From an uncultured Aquimarina sp. (lineage in GTDB: Bacteria; Bacteroidota; Bacteroidia; Flavobacteriales; Flavobacteriaceae), in the NCBI GenBank assembly GCA_947503135.1, contig CANNCQ010000014.1, forward strand, positions 1 through 60,868: a DNA stretch of 60,868 nucleotides, in the 5' to 3' direction. Below the pieces are notes generated by a model that was given only the letters and a program-made list of their open reading frames with translations, was not told the origin of the DNA and searched no databases. Numbering within the stretch: position 1 is the stretch's first letter; each line of letters starts with the position of its first letter. Both the position numbers and the translations under genes were made by a program. Of the stretch, positions 1 through 13,800 are shown piece by piece.

Positions 1-3000
1 GTAATTGGTTCTTCACTTGGGTTACTTAAACTTACTGGGAATTCTAAGTCTCCTCCCTCTGTTACCGTTGGTGCATCGGCAATAGTAACATCTGGATTTC
101 TTACATCTCTATAGTCAACATCACCTCCATTATTTAAATCACCATCTTCATCTCCTAAATCGGCTGCACCTGGTGTAAGACCATCGTTGACAATTGGACC
201 ATCGTTATTAGATCCATTTTCAAAATTATTATCTAAACCGTCATTATCTGAATCTAAACCAGATAAAACATCATTATTATTACCGTTTTCTGCTATGTCT
301 AAAATACCATCGTTGTCAGAATCAGAGTCTAAATAATCTTGTTCATCTGTATTGTCTGTGTTTACAGGTGTAAGTCCTAATTCTGTATTTTCATAAACAT
401 CATCTAAACCATTATTATTAGCATCTGTAATTCCAGCACCGTTACCACTTGGAGCTATATAACCCAATGTTGGTTGAGCTTCTATATTATCAGGAATTCC
501 ATCATTATCTGCATCGATATCAAGGCTATTGATAACACCATCATTATCAAAATCACCACATAAGGCTCCGTTAGGTCCAGCAACATTAGTTAATACAATA
601 TCATCAATCGCTAAATCATTACCGCAACCACCAGGTCCATTGTTTAATAAGACAACATCAACATCTGTAGTCGACCCTGAGTTAAATTCAAAAGCAAAAT
701 TTTGCCAAGTTGTACCTGACCTTGGTATATCACCTGTTTCAAAAGAAGCTATAACTGCTCCATTGTTATTTCGATCTCTAATTTCATATCTTACATTTGG
801 AATAACGAAACCACCTGGTTGACCAGAACAAAAGTTTTGATCCTCTACACTGTTAAGATTAATAATCCATGCTGATAAATTATAGGTAGTATTTACATCT
901 AAAACAACATTAGATCTATTATAGAATATTTGTGCATCATTATCATCGTTAGGATCATCATTTGCATTAATAATCAACATTAATCCCCCTGCTGAATTTG
1001 CATCAGTAGAATCAAAATTCAAATCTTCATTGTCAAACGTATTATCAACAATATTTTGTTGCCATGTACCGTTTGGCTGATTACCAAAAACCGCTAAGAC
1101 ATATTGATTATCTTCTAACGCATTCGGAAAAACATCGAAAGGAACAATATCATCTCTAAAAAAATGATTGGTACCTGCTGGAGGTGAAAGAGGTTGACCT
1201 GGAAAGTTACCCACACCAAAGCTCTCATTAAAAATGATACACTCAGCATTTTCAACAGCATCTAAAATACCATCATTATCATCATCAATATCTGTAATAT
1301 CAGGAATACCATCTTGATCAGAATCAACTAAAGTTAAATCATTAGTTGGTGTAACTTCGAAACTAACGGTAGCTGTATCAATATCACCATTAGCATCCTC
1401 TATTTGATAAGTTATATTTACAGGACCATTATAATCTAAAGCGGGTGTAAAATCAATACTATCGTCTGTAGGATCGTTAGGAGTACCACCATCGTTCAAA
1501 ATAGCTGTTCCTATAGACGGATCTATTGGCGTAACAACTATAGGATTTGAAGCAGGACCATCAGTTCCAAAATCATCATTAGATGTTACTGGAATATTTG
1601 TTAATCCTGAATCTTCAAACACGTCAGCTGGAAAATCGTTTTGCGCTTCTGGCAAACTATTCACTGCAGCTTGCACATTTAAAGTAGCACAATTAACAAT
1701 ATCTTGACAAGAATAGTTAGGATGCGTTACTAATAAACAATATTGAGTTCCATCTAATGAATCAGTTGAATTAGCAGTATTAACCCTCAACCTGTTACTT
1801 GTAACACCTCTATAAATATCATTAGGATCATTAGCTTCCGTTAACTCTATACCGCCATTACCAGGCTCACCTATAAACCACTGAAAAACAAATCCATCAA
1901 CACTCTCGACTCCGGCATCAAAATTAGGAACACCATTATTAAAAACATCTGTAGAAGTAATTGTAGTGTTTCTAACTCTAAATTCTGCCTCATCTCCTTC
2001 TGAAACATTTTGACCTGAAGGCGTTTCAGAAAAAGTAATCTGAGAAGCTGTTAAAACATTAGGATCATTTCCTACGTAAGAAGATACAGCTCCAACAACT
2101 TGTCCATTATCATCAAATCCAGTCCCATCTAACTCTCCATCATTATTATCATCTACATGCCCTGCTTCAATTGCATCGTTACAACCATCATTATCACTAT
2201 CAACATCTAAGTGATCCGGAATTCCATCTTGATCTGTATCTAAAAAAGTACAATATCCATGAGAGGACAACAAAAAAGTAACAAACGCTAAATTAGGATC
2301 ATCACCATCTAAACGACTTTTAGAAGTAGCTATAGTAATACTATCAACAAGCCCAACAGTAGTAACATCAACAAAATTTAAAGCTGCATTTGAACTACCA
2401 TTAGTAAATGAAGTAATTGAAGCTGAACTCGTATTATTATCTTCAATAGAAAATAAATTATTATTATTCGCTCCATTTGGATTTAATGAAGGTGTAGGTG
2501 TACCATCAAAATTAGGAGACAAACCAGTTGTATTTTGCAGATCTCCAATATTTACTATAGGTCCCTGAGGACCATTAACAGTTATCTCAACAAGATCGCC
2601 AGCATCAATACCCGAGAAAACAAATTGAGGATTTAAAACAGTTTCACTATAATTTAAGGTATACGTTAAACGATCACCTAATCCAGCATCAATATCATTA
2701 CCCTGCAAACGCAAAGTAGTGTCATTTTCTACACTTAAATTAGTAAGTTGCACCACTGCCTCACCAGGAGAATCAGTTATCGCTGTGGTTATATCAACAT
2801 TAACCCCATCAAAAGGAAATATGTCATCAATAAAGCCTTGATCTGTAAAAACACCATTAGTACCTACACTAAGGTCTTCACTACACAACAAACCTTCATT
2901 ATCATCTAAAATACCATCATTATCATCATCTAAATCTAACAGATTAAGTACTGAATCCGAATCACTATTTATTGAATTAACATTTGAACCACCTGTGTTT

Positions 3001-4085
3001 CCAAGCTCAAACACATCAAGTTGAAGCGAACCTAAATCAGAGCTTACACCTAATTCATCCTCAACACTAAACAAAATTGAAGCATCTCCAACAAAATCTT
3101 GAACAGGCTCAAAAGTTAACCCCCCTATAGTATTAATTGAATAAGTACCAACATTAGGAATAACCAAAGGTTGACCCACAACCCCTACATTAGAAGCATC
3201 ATTAGGATCTACTAATCTTAATGTTGAAGGATCAATATTATTTTCCAAATCTGATGATTGAGCTAACAAATTTCTCAAATACCTTTCATTAATCCCAATT
3301 GCATCAGTAAAATCACTAACATTAGGAGGTGTATTCACTACAGTAGTTTCTTCTTGATTAAAAGAAACTTCACCTAAAAAACCAATAGAGTTTTGTCTGT
3401 TATTACTATCATTACTACTTCCATTACGGAAAGTCACTATACTAACATTTTCATAATTTACTCTAACAACAAATTCAGTATTAACAACATCTATACCAGC
3501 AGCACCATCTGCATCACTTTGGAAACGAGTAAAATCTCCGTTTTGAGATACAACCAATTCTGTTTGGGGATTATCCCCACCTTCAATTGTATATGAATTT
3601 GTAACAATTGCCTCAAAATATTCAAAACCATCTACATCAATAGCCTCTAATTCAAATGTTGACAACCTAGCTCTAACACCAACATCATTTGCGTCTTGAA
3701 CAGTATTATCTAAAACAAATTCAATCTGCCATTCTACATATCCATCACCAGGACCAGTATTTATACTTGGCTCAAATCTATTATCAGACCCTAACTGAGA
3801 ATCAATTACAAAATTACCTGCATTATTATCATCCAAGTTAACTCTATCTACAATGGTAATTATAGCATCAATAGCAATACCATCTTCAGAAACCCCAACA
3901 TTTTGATAAATGTAGCGAGCACCAACTTGCTCATCAGCAGCTCCTCCAGCTAACAAGGTCGGACCTTGGGCTAAACTAAAAGTAGGCTGAATTTGCCCGT
4001 TCATTGTTAATGAAAACAAAAAAGCAAACAGTACCAAAAAAATACTCCTAAACATAAATAGATTTTTTCGTAAAAATAACACCAT
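1..4085 (-). CDS. giant secreted surface protein with thrombospondin type 3 repeats (3' end outside window)
   Basis: My own translation of the minus strand is open from the ATG at 4085 to the window edge, about 1361 residues. It begins with a signal peptide; the Met codon at 4055 ([14 protein letters not shown], cleavage near NGQ) is the better start of the two. Next comes a region with hydrophobic Ig-like spacing. Several clusters of acidic calcium-binding repeats of thrombospondin type 3 form follow, such as [19 protein letters not shown] near 2200 and further blocks near 1280, 500 and 250. Cadherin-like ([12 protein letters not shown]) and lectin-like stretches lie between them. The last residues before the edge ([19 protein letters not shown]) look like the start of a Calx-beta domain. 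Known relatives in Flavobacteriia are cell-surface adhesins or T9SS cargo, usually ending in a gliding or sorting domain. That end lies outside, so T9SS export is inferred. Confidence 0.85.
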   Translation of the reverse strand, partial: MVLFLRKNLFMFRSIFLVLFAFLFSLTMNGQIQPTFSLAQGPTLLAGGAADEQVGARYIYQNVGVSEDGIAIDAIITIVDRVNLDDNNAGNFVIDSQLGSDNRFEPSINTGPGDGYVEWQIEFVLDNTVQDANDVGVRARLSTFELEAIDVDGFEYFEAIVTNSYTIEGGDNPQTELVVSQNGDFTRFQSDADGAAGIDVVNTEFVVRVNYENVSIVTFRNGSSNDSNNRQNSIGFLGEVSFNQEETTVVNTPPNVSDFTDAIGINERYLRNLLAQSSDLENNIDPSTLRLVDPNDASNVGVVGQPLVIPNVGTYSINTIGGLTFEPVQDFVGDASILFSVEDELGVSSDLGSLQLDVFELGNTGGSNVNSINSDSDSVLNLLDLDDDNDGILDDNEGLLCSEDLSVGTNGVFTDQGFIDDIFPFDGVNVDITTAITDSPGEAVVQLTNLSVENDTTLRLQGNDIDAGLGDRLTYTLNYSETVLNPQFVFSGIDAGDLVEITVNGPQGPIVNIGDLQNTTGLSPNFDGTPTPSLNPNGANNNNLFSIEDNNTSSASITSFTNGSSNAALNFVDVTTVGLVDSITIATSKSRLDGDDPNLAFVTFLLSSHGYCTFLDTDQDGIPDHLDVDSDNDGCNDAIEAGHVDDNNDGELDGTGFDDNGQVVGAVSSYVGNDPNVLTASQITFSETPSGQNVSEGDEAEFRVRNTTITSTDVFNNGVPNFDAGVESVDGFVFQWFIGEPGNGGIELTEANDPNDIYRGVTSNRLRVNTANSTDSLDGTQYCLLVTHPNYSCQDIVNCATLNVQAAVNSLPEAQNDFPADVFEDSGLTNIPVTSNDDFGTDGPASNPIVVTPIDPSIGTAILNDGGTPNDPTDDSIDFTPALDYNGPVNITYQIEDANGDIDTATVSFEVTPTNDLTLVDSDQDGIPDITDIDDDNDGILDAVENAECIIFNESFGVGNFPGQPLSPPAGTNHFFRDDIVPFDVFPNALEDNQYVLAVFGNQPNGTWQQNIVDNTFDNEDLNFDSTDANSAGGLMLIINANDDPNDDNDAQIFYNRSNVVLDVNTTYNLSAWIINLNSVEDQNFCSGQPGGFVIPNVRYEIRDRNNNGAVIASFETGDIPRSGTTWQNFAFEFNSGSTTDVDVVLLNNGPGGCGNDLAIDDIVLTNVAGPNGALCGDFDNDGVINSLDIDADNDGIPDNIEAQPTLGYIAPSGNGAGITDANNNGLDDVYENTELGLTPVNTDNTDEQDYLDSDSDNDGILDIAENGNNNDVLSGLDSDNDGLDNNFENGSNNDGPIVNDGLTPGAADLGDEDGDLNNGGDVDYRDVRNPDVTIADAPTVTEGGDLEFPVSLSNPSEEPI

Positions 4086-4343
4086 AGTTATATCTTTTCA
4101 AAATTTATCGTGAACCTAAAGGTTCTCAACATTTCAACAAATTGAGTACTAACTTATAAGTAAGTACACTTTATATAGCAAAATTAAGTCAGAAGTCTGA
4201 CTTGTATGAAGTTTATAAAACTAAAAATGAATTTTTTCGTTTAAAAATGACAAAAAACAGTTAAACGACATTACTGAAATTTATAAAAACAGAAAAAGCT
4301 TTAATATTCTATACAAAATGCACATTTTTGTAAAAAACAAAAA

Positions 4344-5936
4344 ATGAAACTTTCCTTCGATCAAGAAATTCAAAGAAGAAGAACTTTTGGTATTGTATCG
4401 CACCCAGATGCAGGTAAGACAACGCTTACCGAAAAATTATTACTATTTGGAGGAGCCATTCAAGAAGCAGGTGCTGTAAAATCAAATAAAATAAAGAAAG
4501 GCGCTACAAGTGACTTTATGGAGATTGAGCGTCAACGTGGAATATCAGTTGCCACTTCAGTTTTAGCCTTTGAATATAAAGGAATTAAAATTAATATTTT
4601 AGACACTCCTGGGCATAAAGATTTTGCTGAAGACACTTTTAGAACACTAACTGCTGTAGATAGTGTTATTGTTGTTATTGATGTTGCCAAAGGTGTTGAA
4701 GAGCAAACTGAGAAATTAGTTTCGGTATGTAGAATGCGTAAAATTCCTATGATTGTTTTCATTAATAAAATGGATAGAGAAGGAAAAGACGCTTTTGACT
4801 TACTTGATGAAGTTGAACAAAAACTAGGTTTAAAGGTAGTTCCCTTAAGTTTTCCCATAGGAATGGGTTACGATTTTAAGGGGATTTACAACATTTGGGA
4901 GAAAAATATAAACCTTTTTGATGAAAGCTCTTCAAAACATATATCTGAAACCACTGAAATTAAAGATTTATCCGATAGCAAACTTGATACTTTAGTTGGA
5001 GAAACTAGTGCCGATACTCTAAGAGAAGAAGTAGAGTTGGTTAGTGAAGTCTATCCAAAATTTAGTAAAGAAGATTACCAAAATGGTGATTTACAACCTG
5101 TATTCTTCGGATCTGCTTTAAATAATTTTGGAGTTAGGGAGTTATTAGACTGTTTTATAGACATTGCACCTAAGCCACGACCTAAAGAAAGCGATACTAG
5201 AGAAGTGTTTCCTGATGAAAAAAAATTCTCTGGTTTTGTATTTAAAATTCATGCCAACATGGATCCTAAACATCGTGACCGTTTGGCTTTTATAAAGATT
5301 GTATCTGGTACTTTTGAACGAAACACCCCCTATTTACATACGCGATTAGGCAAAAAATTAAAATTTTCTAGTCCAAATGCTTTTTTTGCTGAAAAAAAAG
5401 AAATTGTAGACATATCATACCCTGGGGATATTGTTGGTCTTCATGATACTGGAAACTTTAAAATTGGTGACACTTTAACTGCTGGTGAGCAAATGGAATA
5501 CAAAGGAATACCTAGTTTTTCACCTGAACACTTTAGGTACATTAATAATGCTGATCCTATGAAATCAAAGCAACTTTTCAAAGGTATAGATCAATTAATG
5601 GATGAAGGTGTGGCTCAGTTATTTACACTAGAACTTAACGGAAGAAAAGTAATTGGGACGGTAGGAGCGCTACAATATGAAGTTATTCAATACCGCTTGG
5701 AACATGAATACGGTGCAAAATGTAGCTATGAAAATTTAAATGTTCACAAAGCCTGTTGGGTTGAAGCAAATGATTCTAAAAGTGAGGAATTTAAGGAATT
5801 TAAAAGAATAAAGAGTAAATTTTTAGCTAAGGACAAACGTGGACAATTGGTATTTTTGGCCGATTCTTCTTTTAGTTTACAAATGACAATAGACAAATTT
5901 AAAAGTTTGAAATTTCATTACACCTCAGAATTTTAA
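4344..5936 (+). CDS. prfC: peptide chain release factor 3
   Basis: This 530-residue translational GTPase recycles RF1 and RF2 from the ribosome after peptide release. The P-loop SHPDAGKT lies at residues 19-26, followed by switch II (DTPGHKDF) and the G4 motif NKMD. The EF-G-like domain II and the RF3-specific C-terminal domain are present at full length, with no gap. The ATG lies 13 bases after CATTTTTG (4323-4330), one mismatch from the Bacteroidetes -7 element TAnnTTTG; I see no clear -33 TTG, so that promoter is tentative. The gene is divergent from the giant surface protein and convergent with the DUF3467-rpoC end of the polymerase operon. RF3 is recognised by overall similarity and by the RF3-like order after the P-loop, which separates it from EF-G (longer) and LepA. 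Confidence 0.96.
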   Translation: MKLSFDQEIQRRRTFGIVSHPDAGKTTLTEKLLLFGGAIQEAGAVKSNKIKKGATSDFMEIERQRGISVATSVLAFEYKGIKINILDTPGHKDFAEDTFRTLTAVDSVIVVIDVAKGVEEQTEKLVSVCRMRKIPMIVFINKMDREGKDAFDLLDEVEQKLGLKVVPLSFPIGMGYDFKGIYNIWEKNINLFDESSSKHISETTEIKDLSDSKLDTLVGETSADTLREEVELVSEVYPKFSKEDYQNGDLQPVFFGSALNNFGVRELLDCFIDIAPKPRPKESDTREVFPDEKKFSGFVFKIHANMDPKHRDRLAFIKIVSGTFERNTPYLHTRLGKKLKFSSPNAFFAEKKEIVDISYPGDIVGLHDTGNFKIGDTLTAGEQMEYKGIPSFSPEHFRYINNADPMKSKQLFKGIDQLMDEGVAQLFTLELNGRKVIGTVGALQYEVIQYRLEHEYGAKCSYENLNVHKACWVEANDSKSEEFKEFKRIKSKFLAKDKRGQLVFLADSSFSLQMTIDKFKSLKFHYTSEF

Positions 5937-6134
5937 TCATAAATATGTTGGTTTTTTACTTTTTATTCAAATAAACCCATTTATTTAAACCAAAAAAAAA
6001 ATTACATATAAATATATTGGATAATTTCAAAAATCGCTTAAAAGCGCTTTTTTTAATCAAAAAAACACCTTATTATAAAATTAAACTATTGTTTTTAAAA
6101 AAAACAATAATAATAAGCAATAACAAAAAGTATA

Positions 6135-6180
6135 ATCAAAAAAAACCTCAAAATTAATATTTTGAGGTTTTTTTTTGATT
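6135..6180. terminator. bidirectional terminator between prfC and the rpoC operon
   Basis: An almost perfect inverted repeat has AAAACCTCAAAAT and ATTTTGAGGTTTT arms around a short AT loop. It is flanked by an A-run on one side and a T-run on the other, so it can end transcription from both directions. The minus-strand gene's stop codon starts at its right edge. Confidence 0.9.
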
Positions 6181-6491
6181 TAAGCTTGTCCTGTAGGACC
6201 AAAATTTAATGGAATAGCAGGGTTGTCATAATCCTTAATTTTTCCATGTTCTTTTTCAAACTTACTAACATTTTCACTTAGAGCATTCACTAAACGTTTA
6301 GCATGTTGCGGTGTTAATATAATCCTACTCTTAACCTTACTTTTAGGATTACCGGGCATAATATTAACAAAGTCAACAACAAACTCCGAAACTGAATGAT
6401 TTATAATTGCTAAATTACTATAAGTCCCTTCAGCTGTGTTTTCATCAATTTCAATATTTATACTCTTAGATTTATTTTGCTCTTCAGCCAT
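6180..6491 (-). CDS. DUF3467 family protein
   Basis: This 103-residue acidic protein matches the DUF3467 family by its central block (SEFVVDFVNIMPG, then SRIILTPQHAKRLVNAL). The family is small, cytoplasmic and of unknown function. It starts 5 bases after the rpoC stop codon and is therefore the last gene of the secE-rpoC operon, an arrangement I recall as common in Bacteroidota. Position suggests a link with transcription or translation, but nothing in the sequence defines a catalytic site. Confidence 0.88.
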   Translation of the reverse strand: MAEEQNKSKSINIEIDENTAEGTYSNLAIINHSVSEFVVDFVNIMPGNPKSKVKSRIILTPQHAKRLVNALSENVSKFEKEHGKIKDYDNPAIPLNFGPTGQA

Positions 6492-6496
6492 AATTA

Positions 6497-9400
6497 TTAG
6501 TTATAGTTCATTTGTTGTTCTACTTCCTGAGAACGATTATCGTACTCTTCTTTAGAACCAACAATTATCGAATCGTAGCGTCTCATTCCTGTACCTGCAG
6601 GGATTTTCTTACCTACAATTACATTTTCTTTAAGTCCTTCTAAGTAATCTTCTTTACCGCTTACAGCTGCCTCATTCAATACTTTTGTAGTTTCCTGGAA
6701 AGAAGCTGCAGATATAAATGATTTAGTTTGTAAAGAGGCACGTGTAATACCTTGAAGAATTGGAGTGGCCGTAGCTGGTTCTGCATCACGCGCAACAACA
6801 AACTGCTTATCTTCTCTGCGTAAAATAGAATTTTCATCCCTAAGTTCACGTGGAGTAACTATTTGTCCAGCTTTAAGATTTACACTATCTCCAGCATCTT
6901 CAACAACTTTCTTTCCAAAAATTGCATCATTTTCCTCTATAAAGTCGGACTTATGAATTAATTGATTCTCAAGGAATATAGTATCTCCTTGATCTTGAAT
7001 TTGAACCTTTCGCATCATTTGGCGTACTACAACCTCAAAATGCTTATCATTAATTTTCACCCCTTGTAAACGATATACTTCTTGCACCTCGTTTACTAAA
7101 TATTGTTGTACAGCCGATGGCCCTTGTATTTTTAATATATCTACTGGTGCTATTGCTCCATCAGATAATTGCATCCCTGCACGTACAAAATCATTTTCCT
7201 GTACTAATATTTGGTTTGATAACTTAACTAAATACTTCTTAATATCACCTAATCGAGACTCTACAATAATCTCTCTATTACCACGCTTAATTTTACCAAA
7301 AGAAACAACACCGTCAATTTCGGAAACCACTGCAGGATTAGAAGGATTACGAGCTTCAAATAATTCTGTTACTCTAGGAAGACCCCCAGTAATATCACCT
7401 GCTTTTGCAGATTTACGAGGTATTTTAACTAATACCTTACCTTCTTTAATTTTTTCGCTGTCCTCAACCATAATGTGAGCACCAACTGGTAAGTTGTATG
7501 AACGTAAAATTTCATCTCCTTTACCTACAATAAGTAAAGTCGGTATTTTTTTCTTATCTCTTGATTCAGAAATTACTTTTTCTTGAAAACCAGTTTGTTC
7601 ATCAATTTCAACTTGGTAAGTAATTCCCTGTTCTAAGTTTTCATATTTAACAGCTCCAGCAAATTCAGAAACAATTACACCATTATATGGATCCCAAGTA
7701 CAAATTTCTTGATCTTTTTGAATAGCCTCACCATCCTTAATTAATAATTCCGAACCATAAGGTATTAAGTTAGTGCTTAATACTACTTTTGTTTTAGGGT
7801 CAACTATTTTAGCTTCAGAAGTACGGGAGATAACAATATCAATAAGTTTCCCTTGACTATCTTCTCCTTTAACAACTTTAAGTTCGTCAATTTCAAGAAC
7901 ACCGTCAAATCTAGCTTTTAAGCTATTATCTTCAGAAATGTTACCTGCAATACCACCTACGTGGAATGTACGTAGCGTTAACTGAGTACCTGGTTCACCA
8001 ATAGATTGTGCTGCAACAACACCTACAGCTTCTCCTAACTGAACTGTTTTATTTGTAGCAAGGTTACGACCGTAACACTTAACACAAATACCTTTTTTAG
8101 CTTCACACGATAATGCAGAACGTACCTCTACAGTTTCGATAGGAGCAGCTTCAATAAGCTCAACATGCTTAGAACTAATTTCAACTCCAGCTTCAACTAA
8201 AATTTCTTGAGTTAAAGGGTGTATAACATCATTTAAAGAAGTTCGACCAACTATACGCGCCCCTAAAGACTCAATAATCTCTTCGTTTTTCTTTAAAGGT
8301 GCTACCTCCACTCCTCGTAACGTACCACAATCCGTTTGATTGATAATTACATCTTGAGAAACATCTACTAAACGACGAGTTAAGTAACCGGCATCGGCAG
8401 TTTTTAATGCCGTATCGGCAAGACCTTTACGTGCACCGTGAGTAGAAATAAAATATTCTAAAATTGAAAGTCCTTCTTTAAAGTTAGATATAATTGGATT
8501 TTCAATAATTGCTCCACCACCATCTGCTGATTTTTTTGGTTTCGCCATTAATCCACGCATACCTGTTAACTGACGTATTTGCTCTTTGGAACCACGTGCT
8601 CCAGAATCAAGCATCATAAATACCGAGTTAAAACCTTGCTGATCTTCAGAAATACGTTTCATCGACAACTCAGTTAAATCTGAGTTTGTAGATGTCCAAA
8701 TATCAATAACCTGATTGTAACGTTCGTTATTAGTAATAAGACCCATATTATAGTTACCTATAATACCATCTACTTTAGTGTTAGCCGCATCAATCATCGA
8801 TTGCTTTTCTGGCGGAATAATAATATCACCTAAACTAAATGACAGTCCACCTCTAAATGCGAAGTTATAACCAAGTGTTTTAATTTCATCTAAGAAATCT
8901 GCTGTGATAGGAACCGAAGTTACTTTTAAAATATCTCCAATAATATCACGTAATGCTTTCTTAGTTAATACTTGGTTTATATAACCTGCTGCAGCTGGAA
9001 CTTTTTCATTAAAAAGTACGCGCCCAGTAGTAGTTTTTATGATTTGAGGTACTAATTCACCTGCCTCATTAAAGTCGTTTGCACGAATTTTAATACCGGC
9101 GTTAATATTTAATTGACCCTCGTTATAGGCAATATTTACTTCTTCAGCAGAATAAAAAGTTAAACCTTCTCCTTTAATTTCTAATTCGGGAGTAGATTTA
9201 CGCTCTTTAGTCATATAATAAAGTCCCAAGACCATATCCTGAGAAGGTACCGTTACAGGAGCACCATTCGCTGGATTCAAAATGTTATGAGAAGCTAACA
9301 TTAGTAATTGAGCTTCTAAAATAGCCTCTGGTCCTAATGGTAGATGCACCGCCATTTGATCCCCATCAAAATCGGCATTAAAGGCCGCACAAGCTAATGG

Positions 9401-10801
9401 GTGTAATTGGATTGCTTTACCTTCAATTAATTTTGGTTGAAAAGCTTGAATACCTAAACGGTGAAGCGTAGGAGCACGGTTTAATAGTACAGGATGTCCT
9501 TTAAGAACATTCTCTAAAATATCCCACACTACAGGCTCTTTGCGATCTATAATTTTCTTTGCCGATTTAACCGTTTTAACAATTCCACGCTCAATAAGCT
9601 TACGAATTACAAAAGGCTTATATAATTCAGCAGCCATATTTTTTGGAAGACCACATTCAAACAATTTCAATTCTGGCCCCACAACAATAACCGAACGTGC
9701 TGAATAATCTACACGCTTACCAAGTAAGTTTTGACGGAAACGTCCTTGCTTACCTTTTAAAGAATCTGAAAGAGATTTTAAAGGTCTGTTACTTTCTGTT
9801 TTTACTGCAGAAGATTTACGCGTGTTATCAAAAAGGGAATCTACAGATTCTTGAAGCATACGCTTCTCGTTACGTAAAATTACTTCTGGTGCTTTGATTT
9901 CTACTAAACGCTTTAAACGGTTGTTACGAATAATTACTCTTCGGTATAAATCATTTAAATCTGAGGTTGCAAAACGACCACCATCTAATGGAACCAATGG
10001 ACGTAATTCTGGTGGTATTACCGGAATTACTTTCATGATCATCCATTCAGGGTTATTTTCACGATTCTTATTTGCATCACGTAAAGCTTGAACTACTTGT
10101 AAACGCTTTAAAGCCTCTGCTTTACGTTGTTTAGAAGTTTCGTTATTTGCTTTATGTCGTAATTCATAAGACAACGTATCTAAATCAATACGCTTTAATA
10201 ATTCTATAAGACATTCTGCTCCCATTTTAGCAATAAACTTATCTGGGTTAGAATCTTCTAAATATAAATTTTCTTGAGGAAGACTATCTAATATATTCAA
10301 ATACTCTTCTTCTGTAAGGAAATCCATTTTTTGAACTGGTTCTCCTTCTTCACTTTTTGCTATACCTGGTTGAATTACTACATAACGTTCGTAATAAATA
10401 ATCATATCTAATTTCTTAGACGGAAGTCCTAGCAAGTATCCAATTTTATTAGGTAAAGAGCGGAAGTACCAAATATGCGCTACTGGTACTACTAAGTTAA
10501 TGTGTCCAACACGGTCACGACGAACTTTCTTTTCTGTTACTTCAACACCACAACGGTCACAAACTATTCCTTTATATCGAATACGTTTGTATTTTCCACA
10601 AGCACATTCATAATCCTTTACAGGACCAAAAATACGCTCACAAAACAACCCATCACGTTCTGGTTTATGGGTACGGTAATTTATAGTTTCTGGCTTAAGG
10701 ATCTCACCATGAGAAGCCTCTAAAATAGACTCCGGAGAAGCTAAACCTATAGAGATTTTATTAAATCTCTGTACTTGATTCTTATCATTATTTCTTGCCA
10801 T
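6497..10801 (-). CDS. rpoC: DNA-directed RNA polymerase subunit beta'
   Basis: The 1434-residue beta' subunit carries the catalytic magnesium motif NADFDGDQM. The N-terminal zinc site is formed by Cys66, Cys68, Cys81 and Cys84. A second zinc cluster ([13 protein letters not shown]) precedes the conserved [25 protein letters not shown] block of the trigger-loop region. The C-terminal region ends in the usual beta' tail followed by an acidic Bacteroidota extension. It lies 90 bases after rpoB on the same strand and is co-transcribed with it; no terminator is visible in between. Length and motifs leave no real alternative. Confidence 0.99.
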   Translation of the reverse strand: MARNNDKNQVQRFNKISIGLASPESILEASHGEILKPETINYRTHKPERDGLFCERIFGPVKDYECACGKYKRIRYKGIVCDRCGVEVTEKKVRRDRVGHINLVVPVAHIWYFRSLPNKIGYLLGLPSKKLDMIIYYERYVVIQPGIAKSEEGEPVQKMDFLTEEEYLNILDSLPQENLYLEDSNPDKFIAKMGAECLIELLKRIDLDTLSYELRHKANNETSKQRKAEALKRLQVVQALRDANKNRENNPEWMIMKVIPVIPPELRPLVPLDGGRFATSDLNDLYRRVIIRNNRLKRLVEIKAPEVILRNEKRMLQESVDSLFDNTRKSSAVKTESNRPLKSLSDSLKGKQGRFRQNLLGKRVDYSARSVIVVGPELKLFECGLPKNMAAELYKPFVIRKLIERGIVKTVKSAKKIIDRKEPVVWDILENVLKGHPVLLNRAPTLHRLGIQAFQPKLIEGKAIQLHPLACAAFNADFDGDQMAVHLPLGPEAILEAQLLMLASHNILNPANGAPVTVPSQDMVLGLYYMTKERKSTPELEIKGEGLTFYSAEEVNIAYNEGQLNINAGIKIRANDFNEAGELVPQIIKTTTGRVLFNEKVPAAAGYINQVLTKKALRDIIGDILKVTSVPITADFLDEIKTLGYNFAFRGGLSFSLGDIIIPPEKQSMIDAANTKVDGIIGNYNMGLITNNERYNQVIDIWTSTNSDLTELSMKRISEDQQGFNSVFMMLDSGARGSKEQIRQLTGMRGLMAKPKKSADGGGAIIENPIISNFKEGLSILEYFISTHGARKGLADTALKTADAGYLTRRLVDVSQDVIINQTDCGTLRGVEVAPLKKNEEIIESLGARIVGRTSLNDVIHPLTQEILVEAGVEISSKHVELIEAAPIETVEVRSALSCEAKKGICVKCYGRNLATNKTVQLGEAVGVVAAQSIGEPGTQLTLRTFHVGGIAGNISEDNSLKARFDGVLEIDELKVVKGEDSQGKLIDIVISRTSEAKIVDPKTKVVLSTNLIPYGSELLIKDGEAIQKDQEICTWDPYNGVIVSEFAGAVKYENLEQGITYQVEIDEQTGFQEKVISESRDKKKIPTLLIVGKGDEILRSYNLPVGAHIMVEDSEKIKEGKVLVKIPRKSAKAGDITGGLPRVTELFEARNPSNPAVVSEIDGVVSFGKIKRGNREIIVESRLGDIKKYLVKLSNQILVQENDFVRAGMQLSDGAIAPVDILKIQGPSAVQQYLVNEVQEVYRLQGVKINDKHFEVVVRQMMRKVQIQDQGDTIFLENQLIHKSDFIEENDAIFGKKVVEDAGDSVNLKAGQIVTPRELRDENSILRREDKQFVVARDAEPATATPILQGITRASLQTKSFISAASFQETTKVLNEAAVSGKEDYLEGLKENVIVGKKIPAGTGMRRYDSIIVGSKEEYDNRSQEVEQQMNYN

Positions 10802-10891
10802 AATTAATGGGGCTTAAGAATGTTAATGTTTGTTTTTTAAACTAATGAACTGTATAGATAAATTTACTTTCCCTCTTTCGAGGGAATGTAA

Positions 10892-13800
10892 TTAGTTTTC
10901 TAAACGGATATCTAATCCTAGTCCTTTAAGTTCGTGCATCAATACGTTGAATGATTCAGGGATACCCGGTTCTGGCATAGTCTCACCTTTAACAATACTT
11001 TCGTATGTTTTAGCTCTTCCTATTACATCATCAGATTTAACTGTTAATATTTCACGTAAAGTACTTGACGCTCCATATGCTTCAAGTGCCCAAACTTCCA
11101 TCTCTCCAAAACGCTGCCCACCAAACTGAGCTTTACCACCTAAGGGCTGTTGCGTAATTAATGAGTATGGTCCTATTGAACGTGCGTGCATTTTATCATC
11201 AACCATGTGACCTAATTTCAGCATATAAATAACACCTACTGTAGCTGCTTGATCAAAACGTTGTCCTGTTCCACCATCATATAAATGTGTATGTCCAAAA
11301 CGTGGAACGCCTGCCTTATCTGTAAGCTCATTAATTTGATCTAAAGATGCTCCATCAAAAATTGGAGTTGCATATTTTTGACCTAAATTTTGACCAGCCC
11401 AACCAAGAACTGTTTCATAAATTTGCCCAATATTCATACGAGAAGGTACCCCTAGTGGATTCAATACGATATCTACTGGTGTTCCATCTTCTAAGAAAGG
11501 CATATCTTCTTGACGAACAATACGAGCAACAATACCTTTGTTACCGTGACGTCCTGCCATTTTATCTCCAACTTTTAATTTACGCTTTTTAGCAACATAA
11601 ATTTTAGCTAGCTTTAAAATACCTGCTGGTAACTCATCCCCTACTGAAATAGTAAACTTTTCACGACGTAAATTACCTTGAAGGTCATTTTCTTTAATTT
11701 TATAGTTGTGAAGTAAATCAGCAACCATTTTATTCATTTCACTATCTGTAGTCCAAGTACCTTTAGTTAAGTGAGAAAAATCGTCAATGCTATTTAACAT
11801 TTTAAGAGTGTACTTTTTACCTTTAGGTAAAACCTCTTCTCCTAAATCATTAGAAACTCCTTGAGAAGTTTTTCCTCCAATAATTGAAAATAATTTCTCA
11901 ATTAAAGTGTCTTTTAAAGCCTCAAATTTAGTTTCATATTTAGCTTCTAAATTTGCAATATCTTCTTTATCCTGAACTCTCTTACGCTTATCTTTTACCG
12001 CTCTTGAAAACAATTTCTTATCGATAACCACACCATGTAATGATGGAGAAGCTTTTAAAGAAGCATCTTTTACATCTCCTGCTTTATCTCCAAAAATAGC
12101 ACGTAATAATTTTTCTTCAGGTGTAGGATCACTTTCTCCTTTAGGAGTAATTTTTCCAATTAATATATCACCAGGCTTAACTTCAGCTCCAATACGAATC
12201 ATTCCATTTTCATCAAGATCCTTTGTGGCCTCTTCAGAAACATTAGGAATATCATTAGTTAATTCTTCGTTACCTAATTTAGTATCCCTAACCTCTAATG
12301 AATATTCATCGATATGAACAGAAGTAAATATATCTTCTCTTACAACTTTTTCAGAAATAACAATTGCATCCTCAAAGTTATACCCTTTCCAAGGCATAAA
12401 GGCTACTTTCATATTTCGTCCTAAAGCCAACTCCCCTGCTTCAGTAGCATAACCTTGACACAAAACCTCTCCCTTAGAAACTCTATCACCTTCTTTAACT
12501 ATTGGTTTCAAGTTAATGCTTGTACCTTGATTAGTTTTGCGGAATTTAATTAAGTTATACGATTTAGAATCAGATTCAAAACTTACTAAACGATCTTCAT
12601 CTGTTCTATCATACTTAATCGTAATTTTATTTGCATCTACATACTCAACAACACCATCACCCTCAGCATTTATTAATACTCTAGAATCCGAAGCTACTTG
12701 TCTCTCTAAACCTGTACCAACAATCGGAGAATCAACCCTCAATAATGGTACTGCCTGACGCATCATGTTGGATCCCATCAATGCACGATTGGCATCATCA
12801 TGTTCCAAGAAAGGAATTAAAGAAGCCGATATAGATGATATTTGATTTGGTGCAACATCAGTATAATTAATGTTCGCAGGATCTTCTACAGGAAAATCTC
12901 CCTCTTCACGAGCAATAACTTTTTCTGAAGTAATGGTACCGTCTTCAGCCAAAGGAATATTTGCCTGAGCGATTTTCATACCTTCTTCTTCCTCTGCACT
13001 TAAATAAGTTGGTATACTTTCTAAATCAACCTTACCATTTTCAACTTTACGGTATGGAGTTTCTATGAATCCCATGCTATTTACTTTAGCATAAACCGAA
13101 AGTGAAGAGATCAAACCAATATTCGGTCCCTCTGGAGTTTCAATAGGACATAACCTACCGTAGTGTGTATAGTGAACATCTCGAACTTCGAAACCAGCAC
13201 GCTCTCTTGATAAACCACCAGGTCCTAATGCCGATAAACGACGCTTATGAGTAATCTCAGCCAATGGATTTGTTTGATCCATAAATTGAGATAACTGGTT
13301 AGTTCCAAAGAACGAGTTAATTACCGATGATAATGTTTTAGCATTAATTAAGTCAATAGGTGTAAACACTTCGTTATCTCGAACATTCATTCTCTCTCGA
13401 ATAGTACGAGCCATACGAGCTAAACCAACACCAAACTGTTGCGACAATTGCTCACCAACAGTACGTACACGACGGTTAGATAAGTGATCAATATCATCAA
13501 TTTCAGCCTTAGAGTTAATCAACTCAATTAAATATTTAACAATCGTTAAAATATCTAATTTAGTAAGGACTTGTTTATCCATTTCGATATCAAGACCTAA
13601 TTTTTTATTCATTCTATAACGACCAACTTCACCTAAGTTATAACGTTGGTCAGAAAAGAATAATTTATCTATAATACCACGCGCAGTTTCTTCATCTGGC
13701 GGTTCAGCATTACGTAATTGTCTATATATATGTTCAACCGCTTCTTTTTCAGAATTGGTTGGATCTTTTTGAAGAGTGTTATGAATAATAGCATAATCAC

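Noticed and set aside
529..822. Plus-strand open frame inside the giant surface protein gene
   Set aside because: The minus strand encodes continuous signal-peptide and calcium-repeat protein; the plus frame is a shadow.
6030..6057. Second prfC terminator (CGCTTAAAAGCG plus Ts)
   Set aside because: The stem would have a two-base loop or be a bare palindrome; the strong hairpin at 6135-6180 explains termination.
12950..13400. Possible rifampicin-resistance changes in rpoB
   Set aside because: The cluster residues usually mutated in resistance are all wild type.
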